Origin: an uncultured Desulfatitalea sp.
GTDB lineage: Bacteria > Desulfobacterota > Desulfobacteria > Desulfobacterales > Desulfosarcinaceae
Length of the DNA stretch: 64,000 nt
Direction of reading: 5' to 3'
NCBI GenBank assembly: GCA_937868765.1
Contig: CALMNL010000006.1
Location: 124,001 to 188,000 of the forward strand
The notes beneath the pieces were generated by a model. The model was given only the letters and a program-made list of their open reading frames with translations. It was not told where the DNA came from and did no database searches. The position numbers and the translations under genes are program-made. Each line of letters begins with the position of its first letter. The first letter of the stretch is position 1. This document shows, one piece after another, positions 63,340-64,000 of this stretch.

Positions 63340-63380
63340 AACCCCTTGCACCGAACGCCGTCCGGGCAGGGGGTTTTTTT
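63340..63380 (+). terminator. Rho-independent terminator
   Basis: AACCCCTTGC (63340-63349) pairs with GCAGGGGGTT (63366-63375), with one wobble pair and a 16-base loop, followed by TTTTTTT. It lies 30 bases after the small membrane protein gene. Confidence 0.75.
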
Positions 63381-63419
63381 ATCCCGGCGGCCGTTTGGAC
63401 GGCAGTTTCCACCCTTTGT

Positions 63420-64000
63420 TCAGGCCCCATTCTCAATTGCCTGGACGGCCAGACGGTCGGCCCGTTCGTTGTCCGGGTGGCCGGCATGTCCCTTGACCTT
63501 CACGAAGCGCAGTTTCGCAAAAGAGGCCGCCAGGCGGCGGATCTCCTCTACCAACTCTGTATTCTTCTTGGCCTTCCACCCCTGGCTGAGCAGGCCAAGG
63601 GCATAACTGCTGTCGCTGAAAAGGATCACCGGCAACTTGCGGTTTTTAACCGCCAGCAACCCGTGGCGAATGGCCTCCAGTTCGGCGATGTTATTGGTGG
63701 CGGTGCCGAGGGCGCGCGAAATTTCCTTGTGTTTTTCTTTGTACCGCAGCACGATGCCGATACCTGCCGGGCCCGGGTTGCCGGAACAGGCGCCGTCCGT
63801 ATAGATGCAGATCGCTTCGGCGCAAGCCTCGGGGGTGACGTCGGCGGCCGATGCGGCCTTGGCGCTTCCGGTCCTGCTTTTTTTCACCGCCGGAGACTGG
63901 GGCGGTGTCTGGGATGTCCCCACCGGCGCCACGCTCTTGGGCAGCACCCGGTATTCATGGGGCTGGTCCAGCTGGTATTTGATCAGCGCCTTTCCATTCT
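63420..64000 (-). CDS. rnhA: ribonuclease HI, 5' end outside the window
   Basis: Cleaves RNA in RNA-DNA hybrids. The catalytic domain occupies the last ~130 residues: IYTDGACSGNPGPAG (first Asp), NIAELEAI (Glu), FSDSSYAL (Asp) and VKGHAGHPDNERAD (His and last Asp), so all active-site residues are present. The frame stays open upstream of a possible GTG at 63947 to the window edge, coding a segment (KYQLDQPHEYRVLP) that looks real. The gene therefore probably starts outside and has an N-terminal domain plus a Ser/Pro/Ala linker before the RNase H domain. Confidence 0.92.
   Translation of the reverse strand, partial: NGKALIKYQLDQPHEYRVLPKSVAPVGTSQTPPQSPAVKKSRTGSAKAASAADVTPEACAEAICIYTDGACSGNPGPAGIGIVLRYKEKHKEISRALGTATNNIAELEAIRHGLLAVKNRKLPVILFSDSSYALGLLSQGWKAKKNTELVEEIRRLAASFAKLRFVKVKGHAGHPDNERADRLAVQAIENGA

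Overview
The window looks like a chromosomal piece of a GC-rich Desulfobacterota (deltaproteobacterial) organism, probably from the Desulfosarcina/Desulfobacteraceae sulfate-reducing group. The pointers are the kdsA-kdsC-lptCAB-rpoN-hpf-ptsN-rapZ-EIIAMan gene order, a DUF39-type homocysteine biosynthesis protein, PlsB, plant-type DapB and a large acyl-CoA dehydrogenase. This is inference from gene content; no 16S gene is present. No IS element, integrase or CRISPR array was seen.

Layout. (1) 1-4945: acyl-CoA dehydrogenase, a convergent lipoprotein, a SixA-like phosphohistidine phosphatase next to a CHAD protein, and an unknown Cys-containing protein. (2) 14831 down to 5031, all on the minus strand: an envelope and central-metabolism block, reading kdsA, kdsC, lptC, lptA, lptB, rpoN, hpf, ptsN, rapZ, mannose-type EIIA, gap, tpiA, secG, tRNA-Leu(GAG) and a terminator. 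It couples Kdo/LPS export, sigma-54, ribosome hibernation, nitrogen-PTS signalling, glycolysis and Sec export. (3) 15290-42807: a sigma-54 activator, a well-formed -24/-12 promoter, and an unbroken plus-strand operon encoding an extracellular contractile injection system (eCIS; phage-tail-like, Afp/PVC/CIS type). It holds sheath, tube, zinc-site baseplate chaperone, tube-cap DUF4255 protein, AAA+ ATPase, LysM-type baseplate proteins, separate hub and spike, gp25-like and two J/gp6-like wedge proteins, a gpI-like protein, a DUF6519 fibre-like protein, a large DUF4157 putative cargo protein with a nuclease-like patch, an eight-repeat TPR protein and a caspase-like (C14) protease, closed by a strong terminator. 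(4) 42870-44570: MarR regulator and FUSC-type membrane exporter with a palindromic operator candidate. (5) 49405 down to 44637: two unusual proteins joining a GspE/MshEN-like N-terminal domain to repeated DUF202-like membrane pairs, then a histidine kinase and a single-domain response regulator. (6) 49661-56564: M23 peptidase, DUF39 protein, ThpR, RecA and AlaRS. (7) 62702 down to 56709: PlsB, a MurU-AmgK fusion, DapB and CheX. (8) A small membrane/coiled-coil protein, and RNase HI running off the window end.

The most interesting part is the eCIS operon. It has one sheath and one tube gene, no recognisable tape measure, fibre paralogue set or separate PAAR tip, and it ends with putative cargo plus a translationally coupled TPR/caspase pair. 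A sigma-54 promoter directly upstream, beside an enhancer-binding protein whose receiver-like domain lacks the phospho-accepting Asp, suggests a dedicated control circuit.
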